Below are positions 43,777 through 55,268 of a DNA stretch of 64,000 bases, one piece after another. The position numbers and the translations under genes are program-made. Within the stretch, counting starts at the first letter, position 1; each line of letters begins with the position of its first letter. Origin of the DNA: Cellulomonas telluris (GTDB lineage Bacteria; Actinomycetota; Actinomycetes; Actinomycetales; Cellulomonadaceae); the NCBI RefSeq assembly GCF_004886325.1, contig NZ_QXFN01000001.1, positions 372,001 to 436,000 on the forward strand, read 5' to 3'. The notes beneath the pieces were generated by a model that was not told the origin of the DNA, searched no databases, and saw only the letters and a program-made list of their open reading frames with translations.

Positions 43777-43822
43777 GCGACCGTCTGCGGCCCTCCGGGC
43801 GCGTCCCCAGCGTTGCTCACAG

Positions 43823-43854
43823 CTGTGGAATTACACCGGTGTAGTTATCCACAG
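43823..43854. promoter_or_regulatory. AT-rich dyad with a perfect DnaA box between convergent genes
   Basis: TACACCGGTGTA (43832-43843) is a perfect 12-bp palindrome flanked by CTGTGGA on the left and TTATCCACAG (43845-43854) on the right. TTATCCACA is the classical E. coli-type DnaA box. It may serve as a bidirectional terminator for rhomboid and crgA, or as a DnaA-binding site outside oriC. Confidence 0.55.
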
Positions 43855-43918
43855 GTCTGTGCACCGTCTCTGTACCGAACCTTCCAGCGGCCCTTGAACC
43901 TGTGGACGGAGCGGTGGG

Positions 43919-44170
43919 TCAGCGCCAGCGCGTGAGCATCGCGAAGCCCACGATGATGAACCCGAAGCCGATCGCCAGGTTCCACTGGCCGATGCCCGGC
44001 ACGGGGTACGCGGCGCCCGGGGACAGGTACGTCGTCACGAGCCAGACGAGGCCGAGGATCATCAGGCCGATCGCCAGCGGGACGTACCAGCGGGGCAGCG
44101 GCCCCGGCGCGGGCGCCTTGCCGGGGGGCGGGGTGTACGACGCCTTCTTGCGCGACTTCGACTCGGGCAC
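43919..44170 (-). CDS. crgA: Cell division protein CrgA
   Basis: An 83-residue protein with a basic N-terminus (PESKSRKKASYTPPPG) and two membrane helices (WYVPLAIGLMILGLVWLVTT, then WNLAIGFGFIIVGFAMLTRW). CrgA coordinates FtsZ-ring and septal peptidoglycan assembly in actinobacteria. GTG 44170 is the start. The gene is convergent with the rhomboid gene, as in Streptomyces and Mycobacterium. Confidence 0.95.
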   Translation of the reverse strand: MPESKSRKKASYTPPPGKAPAPGPLPRWYVPLAIGLMILGLVWLVTTYLSPGAAYPVPGIGQWNLAIGFGFIIVGFAMLTRWR

Positions 44171-44348
44171 GTCGGTGAGCTCCTGTCTGCGACCATGGTG
44201 CGGCGGCCGCCGCCGTCCGTCCGCGGCCGCCGTCCCGGTACGGCGGGCTCGGGGTACGGACCGATGTCGGCACGGCGCCGATCGTGACCTAGCGTAGTGG
44301 TGTCGACCGGTAGGCGTACGTGCCGGCCGACCGGCGGAAGGAGCAGGC

Positions 44349-45230
44349 GTGAGCCAGCGGGCGCACCGGGGCACCGGCGACCTCCCGCCGGCCGTCGTGC
44401 GCCGCCGCCGTGCGCGCCGGGGCACCGCGGCCGTCGGCGCCGTGCTCGCCCTGTCGGGCGCCCTGTTCACGCTCAGCGCCCGCAGCGCCGACGCCGGCCC
44501 CGACCGCCACCCCCAGGACCTCGGGGAGCTCTCCCGCCAGCAGGCGCAGAACGTCGAGCGCATGTCCGCCGAGGTGGACGCCCTGCGCGCCGACGTCGAG
44601 CGGCTGGCCGCGGAGCAGAACGCCCTCTCCGGGTACACGCTGCCCACGCCGTCGCCCGGGTACCTGGTCGCCGGCGGGTCCGTCCCCGTCGTCGGCCCCG
44701 GTCTCACGGTGGTCCTGGACGACGCCCCGGCGGACGTGCAGAACCAGTCGGTCAACGGCGACGTGCTCGTCGTGCACCAGCAGGACCTGCAGGCCGTCAT
44801 GAACGCCCTGTGGGCGGGCGGTGCCGAGGCCATGGCCCTGATGGACCAGCGGGTGGTGTCGACCAGCGCGTTCTGGTGCGTCGGCAACGTCCTGCGCCTG
44901 CACGGACGCGTCTACTCCCCGCCCTACACGGTGCGGGCCGTCGGCGACCCCGACGACCTGCGCGCGGCCCTCGACGACTCCCCGGCGGTCCGGGGGTACC
45001 AGCGACACTCGGTGGAGGTGGGGCTCGGCTGGGAGGTCCACGAGTCCGACCGGCTCGAGCTGCCCGCGTACTCGGGTGCCACCGAGCTCACGTCCGCGCG
45101 GGTGCCGTCCGACGTCGAGGTCCTGCCGGGCCTGCCCGCCCGGCCGGACGCCTTCCCCGACGCGGGCACCGGGGACGCCGTCGAGGACACGACCGGGACC
45201 GGCGGTCCCCCCACCGAGGAGGGCACGTGA
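44349..45230 (+). CDS. DUF881 family protein
   Basis: A 293-residue protein with one N-terminal membrane anchor (TAAVGAVLALSGALFTLSA), a coiled-coil-like segment (ELSRQQAQNVERMSAEVDAL) and the DUF881 domain (GPGLTVVLDDAP, VNGDVLVVHQQDLQAVMNAL). DUF881 proteins occur near division genes in Gram-positives; function is unknown. The C-terminus is Asp/Gly/Thr-rich. GTG 44349 follows AAGGAG. The stop overlaps the sortase start (GTGA). Confidence 0.9.
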   Translation: MSQRAHRGTGDLPPAVVRRRRARRGTAAVGAVLALSGALFTLSARSADAGPDRHPQDLGELSRQQAQNVERMSAEVDALRADVERLAAEQNALSGYTLPTPSPGYLVAGGSVPVVGPGLTVVLDDAPADVQNQSVNGDVLVVHQQDLQAVMNALWAGGAEAMALMDQRVVSTSAFWCVGNVLRLHGRVYSPPYTVRAVGDPDDLRAALDDSPAVRGYQRHSVEVGLGWEVHESDRLELPAYSGATELTSARVPSDVEVLPGLPARPDAFPDAGTGDAVEDTTGTGGPPTEEGT

Positions 45231-46030
45231 CGACGCAGCCGATGACCGAGCGGCCGACGCGCCGGGCCGCCCGCACGCAGCGGCCGGCACCGACGACGCG
45301 GCGCGGCGGCGTGCGCTCGTTCGTGTACGGCGTCGTGGGCGTGCTGGGCGAGCTGCTCATCACGCTCGGCGTCCTGCTGCTCGGGTTCCTCGTCTGGCAG
45401 CTGTGGTGGACGGACGTCGAGGGGGACCGCGCGCAGGCGGAGATCGTGCGCGACCTCGACTTCGTCGAGCCCGCGCAGGCCGCCGCGGACACCGGTCCCG
45501 TGGTCGCCGAGCCGCGGCGGGACGAGCCGCCGGCGCCGATGGCCGAGCCGGGGCACGCCGAGACGTTCGCGACGATCCAGGTGCCCCGCTGGGCGGGGGA
45601 GCCGGAGCGCCCCATCAGCCAGGGCGTCGACCGGCCGACGGTGCTGGACGTGCTCGGCGTGGGCCACTACCCGGGCACCGCCATGCCGGGCGGTGTCGGC
45701 AACTTCGCCCTCGCCGGGCACCGGGTCACCTTCGGCAAGCCGTTCAACCGGATCGAGGAGATCCAGGTCGGCGACCCGATCGTCGTGCGCACGGCCGACA
45801 CCTGGTACGTCTACCGCGCGACCGGCACCGAGGTCGTGCTGCCGCGGGACGTGCGCGTCATCGCCCCCGCGCCGAACCAGCCCGGCGTCGAGCCCACCGA
45901 GCGGTCGATCACGCTGACCACGTGCCACCCGATGTTCTCCGCACGCGAGCGGTACGTCGTCTACGGCGTCCTCGACTACTGGGCACCCGCGTCGAGCGGG
46001 ACGCCCGCCGAGCTGCTGGAGGCGTCGTGA
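45227..46030 (+). CDS. Class E sortase
   Basis: A 267-residue membrane-anchored transpeptidase. A membrane helix (GVLGELLITLGVLLLGFLVWQL) precedes the sortase domain. Catalytic His lies in FALAGHRVTFGKPF, Cys in TLTTCHPMFSARERYVVYG, with the catalytic Arg after it. Class E sortases attach surface proteins with LAXTG-type signals in high-GC actinobacteria. It overlaps the DUF881 gene, and a small membrane protein and a PabA gene follow, as in other actinobacteria. No substrate with a sorting signal was seen in the window. Confidence 0.93.
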   Translation: MTTQPMTERPTRRAARTQRPAPTTRRGGVRSFVYGVVGVLGELLITLGVLLLGFLVWQLWWTDVEGDRAQAEIVRDLDFVEPAQAAADTGPVVAEPRRDEPPAPMAEPGHAETFATIQVPRWAGEPERPISQGVDRPTVLDVLGVGHYPGTAMPGGVGNFALAGHRVTFGKPFNRIEEIQVGDPIVVRTADTWYVYRATGTEVVLPRDVRVIAPAPNQPGVEPTERSITLTTCHPMFSARERYVVYGVLDYWAPASSGTPAELLEAS

Positions 46031-46082
46031 GGACGCCGGCGTGCCGGACCAGGGGTGGGCGACGCGGACAGGGAGGTTCATG

Positions 46083-46241
46083 ATGTACGGATGGCTGTGG
46101 CGGCACCTGCCGGGGCCGTGGCCCGTGCGGGCGTTCCTCGCCCTCCTGCTGGCGGCGGCCGTGCTGGCCGCGTGCTTCCTGTGGCTGTACCCCGCCGTGG
46201 CGCCGTACATGCCGTTCAACGAGACCACGGTGGGTGAGTGA
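46083..46241 (+). CDS. Small single-pass membrane protein between sortase and pabA
   Basis: A 52-residue protein with a helix FLALLLAAAVLAACFLWLY. ATG 46083 is 7 bases after GGGAGG; ATG 46080 is equally possible. It ends PYMPFNETTVGE and overlaps the next gene by 8 bases. A small protein with a similar layout lies at this position in several actinobacteria. Function unknown. Confidence 0.75.
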   Translation: MYGWLWRHLPGPWPVRAFLALLLAAAVLAACFLWLYPAVAPYMPFNETTVGE

Positions 46242-46866
46242 CGTGACGCGGATCCTCGTGATCGACAACTACGACTCGTTCGTCTACACGATCGTCGGCT
46301 ACCTCGACCAGCTCGGGGCGACGACCGAGGTCGTGCGCAACGACGCCGTGCCGCCCGCGGCCGAGCGCGCCGGCTACGACGGGGTGCTCGTCTCGCCCGG
46401 ACCCGGCACGCCGTCCGAGGCGGGGCAGAGCATGCAGGTCATCCGCGAGTGCGCCGCGGCCGGCACCCCGATGCTCGGCGTGTGCCTCGGGCACCAGGCG
46501 CTCGGTGAGGTGTTCGGCGGGACCGTGACGCACGCGCCGGAGCTCATGCACGGCAAGACGAGCGAGGTCGAGCACGGCGGCGACGGCGTGCTCGCCGGGC
46601 TGCCGACGCCGTTCACGGCGACGCGGTACCACTCGCTCGCGGTCGTCGACGGCACCTTCTCCGACGAGCTGTCCGTCACCGCCCGCGCCAACGGGATCAT
46701 CATGGGCCTGCAGCACCGGGAGCTGCCGCTGCACGGCGTGCAGTTCCACCCCGAGTCGGTGCTCACCGAGGGCGGCCACCGGCTGCTCGCGAACTGGCTC
46801 GAGGTGTGCGGTGCCTCGGACGCCGTGGAGCGCTCGGAGGGGCTGCACCCGCTCGTGCGGCTCTGA
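46234..46866 (+). CDS. Glutamine amidotransferase, PabA/TrpG type
   Basis: The 210-residue class I glutaminase subunit of aminodeoxychorismate or anthranilate synthase. The catalytic Cys lies in LGVCLGHQALGE, the oxyanion strand in VSPGPGTPSEAG, and His/Glu in HGVQFHPESVLTEGG. IDNYDSFVYTI is the typical N-terminus. No synthase subunit is nearby, so the symbol is left blank; actinobacterial homologues at this locus are usually annotated as PabA. GTG 46234 is listed; GTG 46243 is an alternative. Confidence 0.93.
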   Translation: MSDVTRILVIDNYDSFVYTIVGYLDQLGATTEVVRNDAVPPAAERAGYDGVLVSPGPGTPSEAGQSMQVIRECAAAGTPMLGVCLGHQALGEVFGGTVTHAPELMHGKTSEVEHGGDGVLAGLPTPFTATRYHSLAVVDGTFSDELSVTARANGIIMGLQHRELPLHGVQFHPESVLTEGGHRLLANWLEVCGASDAVERSEGLHPLVRL

Positions 46867-46898
46867 GCCCGGCGCGCGGCGCGCGCGGACGGACGAGA

Positions 46899-46931
46899 AC
46901 GGCCCCCGGGGGGGAGTCCCCCGGGGGCCGT
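46899..46931. terminator. Bidirectional terminator between pabA-type gene and pknB
   Basis: A perfect 14-bp GC stem, ACGGCCCCCGGGGG (46899-46912) with its complement at 46918-46931, with a 5-base loop between convergent genes. Confidence 0.85.
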
Positions 46932-46952
46932 CGTCGTCTCACCGGTCAGGGG

Positions 46953-48985
<2,033 letters not shown>

Positions 48986-48986
<1 letters not shown>

Positions 48987-50335
48987 TAGGCGTCCTTCAC
49001 TTCCGTCGATCGCGGGACGGGCGTCCCGCCCGGGTCCCGCCCTGCCGGGTCGGTGGTCTCGCGCACGGCCCGGCGCTCCCCGGTGATCATCCCACCGGGT
49101 GCGTCCGCACGAGGGTACTGGTCGGTCCGGGTCGCGCCCGTCGCCTGCACGGAGGACGTCGCGGCGGGACCGGCCGCCCCCACGAGGCGGTCGGCCAGGG
49201 CCGCGCCCAGGAGCGCGACGAGCACGAGCACGAGGATGACGAGCGGCAGACGCAGCCGCCGCAGGTTGCGGCCCGCGTCACGCACGGCGTCGAGCACCGA
49301 GCCGGACGGGGGAGTGGCGGCGCGGGCGGCGGCACGCCGGGTGCCCGGGGCGGGCTCGGTGCGGCCGGCACGTCCCCGACGCGAGGGCGGGTAGGACGGC
49401 GGCGTCTGCGCGCGCGGGGGCGCGGGCGCCTCGGGTGCGTCCCGCCGGGTGCGTGCGAACTCGTCCCGGGGCCGCTGCGGGTGCGACACGAGCACGGGGA
49501 CGCCCGACGGCGGCGTCTGCGGCACGAGCCGGTCGAGCATCGCCGCGAGCTCCTCGCCGGACCGCGGCCGCTCCGACGGCTCCTTCGACAGCAGCCGCAG
49601 GACCAGCGCGGCCAGGCGCCGCTCGACCGTCGTCGGCAGCGGCGGGACGGGGTCGTTGACGTGCGCGACCGCGATGTCCACGGCCGTCGGCCCCGTGAAG
49701 GGACGCCTGCCGGCCAGCGCCTCGTAGGCGACGACGCCGAGCGAGTACAGGTCGGACAGCGGGGTCGCCGGACGCCCGACGGCCTGCTCGGGGGAGAGGT
49801 ACTGCGCCGTCCCCATGACCATGCCGGTCGCCGTCATCGTCTTCTGGTCCGCCGCGAGGGAGACGCCGAAGTCGGTGATCTTCACCTTGCCGGACCGGGC
49901 GAGCAGGATGTTGCCGGGCTTGACGTCCCGGTGGACCACACCCGCCTCGTGCGCGGCGTGCAGACCCCGCGCGGTCTGGGCGAGCACCGGCAGGAGCCGG
50001 CGCGGGTCGAGCACCGGCTCACGCTCGAGCAGGTCGCTCAGCGGCTCGCCGACGACGAGCTCCATGACGAGGTACGCCGACCCCTCCTGCTCGCCGTAGT
50101 CGAACAGTGCGGCGATGTTCGGGTGCGACAGGGCGGCGGAGTTGCGCGCCTCCGTGCGGAACCGCTCGAGGAACCCCGCGTCCCCGGCGAACTCGGCACG
50201 CAGCACCTTGACGGCGACGGGACGGGCCAGGGCGTCGTCGTTGGCCTCCCACACCTCGCCCATGCCGCCCACGGCGATGCGGCGCAGGAGCCGGTAGCGC
50301 CCGCCGCCGAGCGCGACGCCCGGAGCCGTCCTCAC
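48986..50335 (-). CDS. pknA: Serine/threonine kinase PknA-like
   Basis: A 449-residue kinase. It begins MRTAPGVALGGGRYRLLRRI and has VAVKVLRAEF, HRDVKPGNILL and DFGVSLAADQ. A Pro/Arg-rich linker follows, then one membrane helix near residue 395 (LVILVLVLVALLGAALADRL) and a short ectodomain without PASTA repeats. GTG 50335 overlaps the pbpA stop (GTGA). In mycobacteria PknA and PknB together control cell shape and division. Confidence 0.95.
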
Positions 50336-51783
50336 GATGCCAGCACCGCCTCGATCACGGCCCGCGCGATGGGCGCCGCGACCTGACCGCCGGTCGCCTC
50401 GTTGCCGAGCGACCCACCGTTCTCCACGACCACGGCGACCGCCACCCGGGGCTCGTCCGCAGGTGCGAACGCCGTGAACCACGCGTGCGGCGGCTCGCCC
50501 TGGACGGTCTCCGCCGTGCCGGTCTTGCCCGCGACCTGCACGCCGGGGACCTGGGCCGAGCGTCCGGTACCGGACTCGACGACGCCGACCATCATCTGCG
50601 TGAGCGCGTCCGCGCTGGCGCGCGACAGGGCGGTCGAGAGCTCCTCGGGCTCGGTCCGGGACACGACCGTCAGGTCGGGGGCACGCACCGTGTCGACGAG
50701 GTAGGGCCGCATGACGACGCCGTCGTTCGCGATCCCCGCGCTGACCATGGCCATCTGGAGCGGCGTGGCGCTCACGTCGCGCTGGCCGATCGCGGCCTGC
50801 GCGAGCGACGGCGGGTCCAGGTCGGCGGGGAACACGCTCTCGACGACCTCGGTCGGGATCGTCAGCGTGGCGTCGCCGAAGCCGAAGCGCTCGGCCTGCT
50901 CGCGCAGGGCGTCCTCGCCGAGGGTCAGGCCGAGGTTCGCGAACGCGGTGTTGCACGAGACCCGCAGCGCGTCGGCGAGGGTGACCTGGTCGCCCCCGCA
51001 GCTGCTGCCGCCGAAGTTGCCGATCGTCGCGGACGTCTGGGGGAGGTCCAGGACGACCGGCGAGGGCACGGGCGTGTCCGCCGCGTACCCGCCGCTCTCG
51101 AGCGCCGCGGCCGCGGTGACGAGCTTGAACGTGGAGCCGGGCGCGTAGCGCTCCTGCGTGGCGTTGCTGCGCAGCGGGTTGCCCTCGGCGGCGTCGAGCT
51201 CCGCGTACCGCTGCGACGCCTCGCTCGTGCTGTGCACGGCCAGCGCGTTCGGGTCGAACCCCGGCGTGGAGACCAGCGCGAGGACCTTGCCCGTGGACGG
51301 GTCGAGCGCCACGACGGCACCGTGCTGGTCCCCGAGCGCGTCGCGCGCGGCCCGCTGGGCCGCCGGGAGGATCGTCGTCTCGACCGCCGCGCCCTCGGGC
51401 CGCCGGCCCGTGAGCAGGTCGCGGATCCGGGAGAAGAACAGCTGGTCACCGCGGCCCGTGAGCTGGTCGTTCGCCGCGCGCTCGAGCTGGCTGCGCCCGT
51501 TCGCGATCGAGTAGAAGCCGGTCACGGAGGAGTAGAGCTCGCCCTGCGGGTACGTGCGCTGGAAGCCGAACGGGTCGTCCACCGGGACGGACGAGGCGAT
51601 CGCCTCGCCGCCGGCGACGATCGGCCCGCGGGCGTTGCCGTGCTCGCGGTACAGGGTGCGGGCGTTGCGCGGGTCGGTGTTGAGGTCCTCCGCCTGGACG
51701 AACTGCACCCACGACGCGCTGCCCATGAGGGCGACGAACATGACGAGGACGAGCGTGGCCAGGCGGCGCAGCGGCGTGTTCAC
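50332..51783 (-). CDS. pbpA: Penicillin-binding protein PbpA (class B transpeptidase)
   Basis: A 483-residue transpeptidase with an N-terminal anchor (LVLVMFVALMGSASWVQFVQ). Active-site motifs are STFK (GSTFKLV), SCN (VSCNTAF) and KTG (AGKTGTAE). It cross-links peptidoglycan together with the SEDS glycosyltransferase encoded next. GTG 51783 overlaps the rodA stop. The gene order rodA-pbpA-pknA-pknB is conserved. Confidence 0.96.
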   Translation of the reverse strand: MNTPLRRLATLVLVMFVALMGSASWVQFVQAEDLNTDPRNARTLYREHGNARGPIVAGGEAIASSVPVDDPFGFQRTYPQGELYSSVTGFYSIANGRSQLERAANDQLTGRGDQLFFSRIRDLLTGRRPEGAAVETTILPAAQRAARDALGDQHGAVVALDPSTGKVLALVSTPGFDPNALAVHSTSEASQRYAELDAAEGNPLRSNATQERYAPGSTFKLVTAAAALESGGYAADTPVPSPVVLDLPQTSATIGNFGGSSCGGDQVTLADALRVSCNTAFANLGLTLGEDALREQAERFGFGDATLTIPTEVVESVFPADLDPPSLAQAAIGQRDVSATPLQMAMVSAGIANDGVVMRPYLVDTVRAPDLTVVSRTEPEELSTALSRASADALTQMMVGVVESGTGRSAQVPGVQVAGKTGTAETVQGEPPHAWFTAFAPADEPRVAVAVVVENGGSLGNEATGGQVAAPIARAVIEAVLAS

Positions 51784-53285
51784 GCGTCACCCCCCAGGTG
51801 CTCGGTCGGTCGGTCGTCGGGACGTGGGCCGGTGCCGTCGGGTACGTCCCGGGCGGACGACCGCACCGGGCGGCCCGTGCCCTCGCCGCGGCCCGCCACG
51901 GCGACCGGGACGCCGATGTCCGGCGTCGGCACCGCGCGGACCACCGGCACGGGGCGGCGCGCCTCGTCGGAGATGCGCAGCAGCAGCGCCGCGATGATCC
52001 AGTTCGCCACGAGGGACGACCCGCCGTACGCGAGGAACGGGGTCGTCAGACCGGTGAGCGGGATGACGCGCGTGACGCCGCCGACGACGACGAACAGCTG
52101 GAACGCGACGACGAACGACAGGCCGCCCGCGAGCAGCTTGCCGAACCCGTCGCGGACGCCGATCGCGGTGCGCAGCCCGCGCTCGGCGAGGACCGTGTAC
52201 AGCAGCAGCACGGCGAGCAGGCCCGTCAGGCCCAGCTCCTCGCCGATGGACGCGATGATGAAGTCCGACTCGGCGTACGGCACCAGGTCGGGGCGTCCCT
52301 GCCCCCAGCCCGTGCCGAACAGCCCGCCGTTCGCCATGCCGAACAGCCCCTGCACCACCTGGAACGAGCCGCCGACCTCGCGCCCGTACACGTCCTGGTC
52401 CAGCGCGCGCAGCCACACGTCGAACCGCGCGCCGACGTGCCCGAACGTGGTGGCCGCCGCCGCGGCGCCCCCGACGAACAGCAGCAGGCCGATGACGACC
52501 CAGCTGGTGCGCTCGGTGGCGAGGTACAGCATCGCGACGAACAGGCCGAAGAACAGCAGGGACGTGCCCAGGTCGCGCTGCCCGACCAGGACCAGCAGCG
52601 ACGCCCCCCACACGACGAGGATGGGGCCGAGGTCGCGCGCGCGGGGCAGCTGCAGCCCGAGCACCTTCTTGCCGGCGAGGGCCAGGGTGTCGCGGTGCGT
52701 GACGAGGTAGCCGGCGAAGAACACCGCCAGGGCGATCTTCGCGAACTCCGCCGGCTGCATGCCGACCGGCCCGACCCGCACCCAGATCCGCGCACCGTTG
52801 ACCGTCTGGCCGATCACGGGCAGCAGCGGCAGCGCGATGAGCGCGAGCGCGGCCACCATCGCCGTGTACGTGTAGCGCCGCAGCGTGCGGTGGTCGCGCA
52901 GGAGCAGCAGCACGACGACCGCCAGCGCCACGGAGATGGCGGTCCACGCGAGCTGGCGGTCGGCGAAGCCGGAGTCGGCGCGGCCGCGCTCGGCGTACGC
53001 CAGGGACAGGCGCGAGATCATCGCGAGACCGAGGCCGTTGAGCGCCACGACGACGGGCAGGATCACCGGGTCCGCGTACGGCGCGCGCAGGCGCAGCACG
53101 ACGTGCACGACGAGCGCGAGCACCGTGGTGCCGACCGCGTACCCGACCGCGTTGCCCGGCACGTGGTCGGTCACGCCGATGCCGGCGAGCACGTACCCGG
53201 TGACGCCGATCGCCAGGGCGGGCACGAGCAGCAGGAGCTCGGTCCCACGCCCGGGACGGACCCGGTGGGGCTGGATGCTGGCCAT
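51780..53285 (-). CDS. rodA: SEDS peptidoglycan glycosyltransferase RodA
   Basis: A 501-residue polytopic protein of the FtsW/RodA/SpoVE family with about ten membrane helices. Conserved features include MQPAEFAKIALAVFFAGYL, GQRDLGTSLLFFGLF and PFLAYGGSSLVANWIIAALL. SEDS enzymes polymerise lipid II with a class B PBP, here the overlapping pbpA product. ATG 53285 shares a base with the phosphatase stop; GTG 53288 is an alternative start. Confidence 0.96.
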   Translation of the reverse strand: MASIQPHRVRPGRGTELLLLVPALAIGVTGYVLAGIGVTDHVPGNAVGYAVGTTVLALVVHVVLRLRAPYADPVILPVVVALNGLGLAMISRLSLAYAERGRADSGFADRQLAWTAISVALAVVVLLLLRDHRTLRRYTYTAMVAALALIALPLLPVIGQTVNGARIWVRVGPVGMQPAEFAKIALAVFFAGYLVTHRDTLALAGKKVLGLQLPRARDLGPILVVWGASLLVLVGQRDLGTSLLFFGLFVAMLYLATERTSWVVIGLLLFVGGAAAAATTFGHVGARFDVWLRALDQDVYGREVGGSFQVVQGLFGMANGGLFGTGWGQGRPDLVPYAESDFIIASIGEELGLTGLLAVLLLYTVLAERGLRTAIGVRDGFGKLLAGGLSFVVAFQLFVVVGGVTRVIPLTGLTTPFLAYGGSSLVANWIIAALLLRISDEARRPVPVVRAVPTPDIGVPVAVAGRGEGTGRPVRSSARDVPDGTGPRPDDRPTEHLGGDA

Positions 53286-54745
53286 CACCGCGCGCCGGCC
53301 TCGGGCAGGTCGGAGCCCGCCGCGTTCGGCTGCGGGTCGGTCGGGGCGGGCACGGCGGGGTCGGTGGGCGCCGGCGGCAGCGTGCCGTCGGTCGGCCGCG
53401 GGCTCGGGGCGGTGGTCGTCGGCCTCGGCGTGGGCGTCCGGGACCCCTCGGGCGGGAGGCCGTCCTCGAGCATCGCGACGAGGGCACGCGCCTCGGTGAG
53501 GGAACCGGCCGAGATCGTCTGCTCGACGCGCTCGCGCAGGTAGGCGGGCAGGTCCTCCACCTCGAGGTCGGTGGTCTCGACGACCGACGCCAGCTCGACC
53601 GGTCCGAGGGTCTGCGGGATGCCGCGGTAGACCGTGACGCGCCCGTCGCCGTCGCCGACGTAGTACTGCTGCTGCGTCCACAGGTAGCCGAGCACGACCG
53701 CCGCGACGACGGCCACGCCCGCGACCACCCACGCGACGACCAGGCCGCGCCGGCGCGGCTCGGGCGCGAGCGGCTCGTCCTCGTGCTCGGGGTCCCGCTC
53801 GGGCTCGCCGCCGCCGTCGGCGGACGCGGCGGTGCCGGCGGGGGGCGTGTCGGGGGTGCCGTCCTCGTCGGCGGTGCCGCCGCGCCGTGCGCGGCCCGTG
53901 AGCCACGCCGCGCGGGCCGCCGGGCTCTCCGCGGCCGCGGACGGGCGCTTGCGCGAGAGCGCCGCGGCGCCGACGACGCTCGCGTTGGTCGACGGCATCG
54001 CGCCGTCGGGCAGGTCGTCGAGCTCGACGACGTCGGCCAGCACGACCGTGACGTTGTCGCCGCCGCCGGCGCGGAGCGCGAGCTGCACGAGCCGGTCGGC
54101 GCACGCGTCGACGTCAGGGATCGTCGCGAGCGTCTCCTCGATCGTCTCCGCGGAGACGAAGCCGGACAGGCCGTCCGAGCACAGCAGCCAGCGGTCGCCG
54201 ACGCGCGCCTCGCGCACCGACAGGTCGGCCGTGACGTCGGCGTCGAAGTCGCCCAGGACGCGCATGACGACCGAGCGCTGCGGGTGGTGCTCGGCCTCCT
54301 CGGCCGTGATGCGCCCGGTGTCGACGAGGTGCTGGACGAACGTGTGGTCGGTCGTCACCTGCGACAGGACGCCGTCGCGGAACAGGTAGCCGCGGCTGTC
54401 GCCGAGGTGCACCATCGCGAGCTTGTTGCCCGCGCGCAGGATCGCGGTGACGGTCGTGCCCATGCCGGCCAGGTCGGGGTCGGCGGTGCTGCGGGCGATG
54501 ATCTCCGCCCGCGCGTCGTCGAGCGCGACCTCCAGCTCGTCCAGCGCGTCGTCAGGGCCGTGCGACTCCCCGTCGAGAGGAGCGAGGGCCGCGACCGCCA
54601 CCGACGAGGCGACGTCGCCGCCGGCGTGCCCGCCCATGCCGTCGGCGACGACCAGCAGGTGCGGTCCCGCGTAGGCGGAGTCCTGGTTGTCGGAGCGCAC
54701 GAGCCCCACGTCGGAGCGCGCGGCGAAGCGGAGGGCGACCGTCAC
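53285..54745 (-). CDS. pstP: PP2C-type phosphatase PstP with membrane anchor
   Basis: A 486-residue phosphatase. Metal-binding motifs include RSDNQDSAYAG, VADGMGGHAGGD, LGDSRGYLF, LCSDGLSGFV and GGGDNVTVVLAD. The linker is disordered. One membrane helix (LVVAWVVAGVAVVAAVVLGY) near residue 330 is followed by an ectodomain with a Pro/Thr-rich tail. It dephosphorylates PknA/PknB and their substrates. GTG 54745 lies 3 bases after the FHA gene stop. Confidence 0.96.
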   Translation of the reverse strand: MTVALRFAARSDVGLVRSDNQDSAYAGPHLLVVADGMGGHAGGDVASSVAVAALAPLDGESHGPDDALDELEVALDDARAEIIARSTADPDLAGMGTTVTAILRAGNKLAMVHLGDSRGYLFRDGVLSQVTTDHTFVQHLVDTGRITAEEAEHHPQRSVVMRVLGDFDADVTADLSVREARVGDRWLLCSDGLSGFVSAETIEETLATIPDVDACADRLVQLALRAGGGDNVTVVLADVVELDDLPDGAMPSTNASVVGAAALSRKRPSAAAESPAARAAWLTGRARRGGTADEDGTPDTPPAGTAASADGGGEPERDPEHEDEPLAPEPRRRGLVVAWVVAGVAVVAAVVLGYLWTQQQYYVGDGDGRVTVYRGIPQTLGPVELASVVETTDLEVEDLPAYLRERVEQTISAGSLTEARALVAMLEDGLPPEGSRTPTPRPTTTAPSPRPTDGTLPPAPTDPAVPAPTDPQPNAAGSDLPEAGAR

Positions 54746-54748
54746 GGG

Positions 54749-55258
54749 CTACCTCTGCAGCTCGAGCACGCTCTGCCCGACCCGCACCGGCGTGCCGGTC
54801 GGGACGGGCGTGGGCTGCTCGACGCGCTGGTCGCCCACGTAGGTGCCGTTGGTGGAGCCCAGGTCCTCGACGAACCACTGGTCGTCCTGCGGGAACAGGC
54901 GGGCGTGGCGGGAGGAGGAGTAGTCGTCGTCCAGGACGAGGGTGCAGCTGGGGGCGCGGCCGATCAGGACCGCGGACGACCCGAGCGGCAGCGTGGTGCC
55001 CCGCAGGGGCCCCTCGGTCACCACGAGACGGCTCGGACCGGCGGAGCGGCTGCGGCGCGGCGGGCGCGCCGGTGCCTCCGCCGCCGCCGGCGGTGCGTCG
55101 GCGGCGGGACCGGCCGCGCGGGGCGCGGGGGTGCGGCGGCGGTCGATGATGCGCGTGCCGTACAGGTCGCGGCGCAGCACGGTGATGGCGGACAGCACGA
55201 GCAGCCACAGCAGGGCCAGGTACCCGATGCGCAGGAGGGTGACGGTCAGCTCGCTCAT
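54749..55258 (-). CDS. fhaB: Membrane-anchored FHA-domain protein FhaB/FipA-like
   Basis: A 169-residue protein. An N-terminal membrane helix (IGYLALLWLLVLSAITVL) is followed by a linker and a C-terminal FHA domain with LIGRAPSCTLVLDDDYSSSR and DLGSTNGTYVGDQRV, which binds phosphothreonine. In mycobacteria FhaB (FipA) links the kinases to FtsZ and FtsQ at the septum. ATG 55258 is 10 bases after fhaA. Confidence 0.93.
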   Translation of the reverse strand: MSELTVTLLRIGYLALLWLLVLSAITVLRRDLYGTRIIDRRRTPAPRAAGPAADAPPAAAEAPARPPRRSRSAGPSRLVVTEGPLRGTTLPLGSSAVLIGRAPSCTLVLDDDYSSSRHARLFPQDDQWFVEDLGSTNGTYVGDQRVEQPTPVPTGTPVRVGQSVLELQR

Positions 55259-55268
55259 GCCCGCCGTT

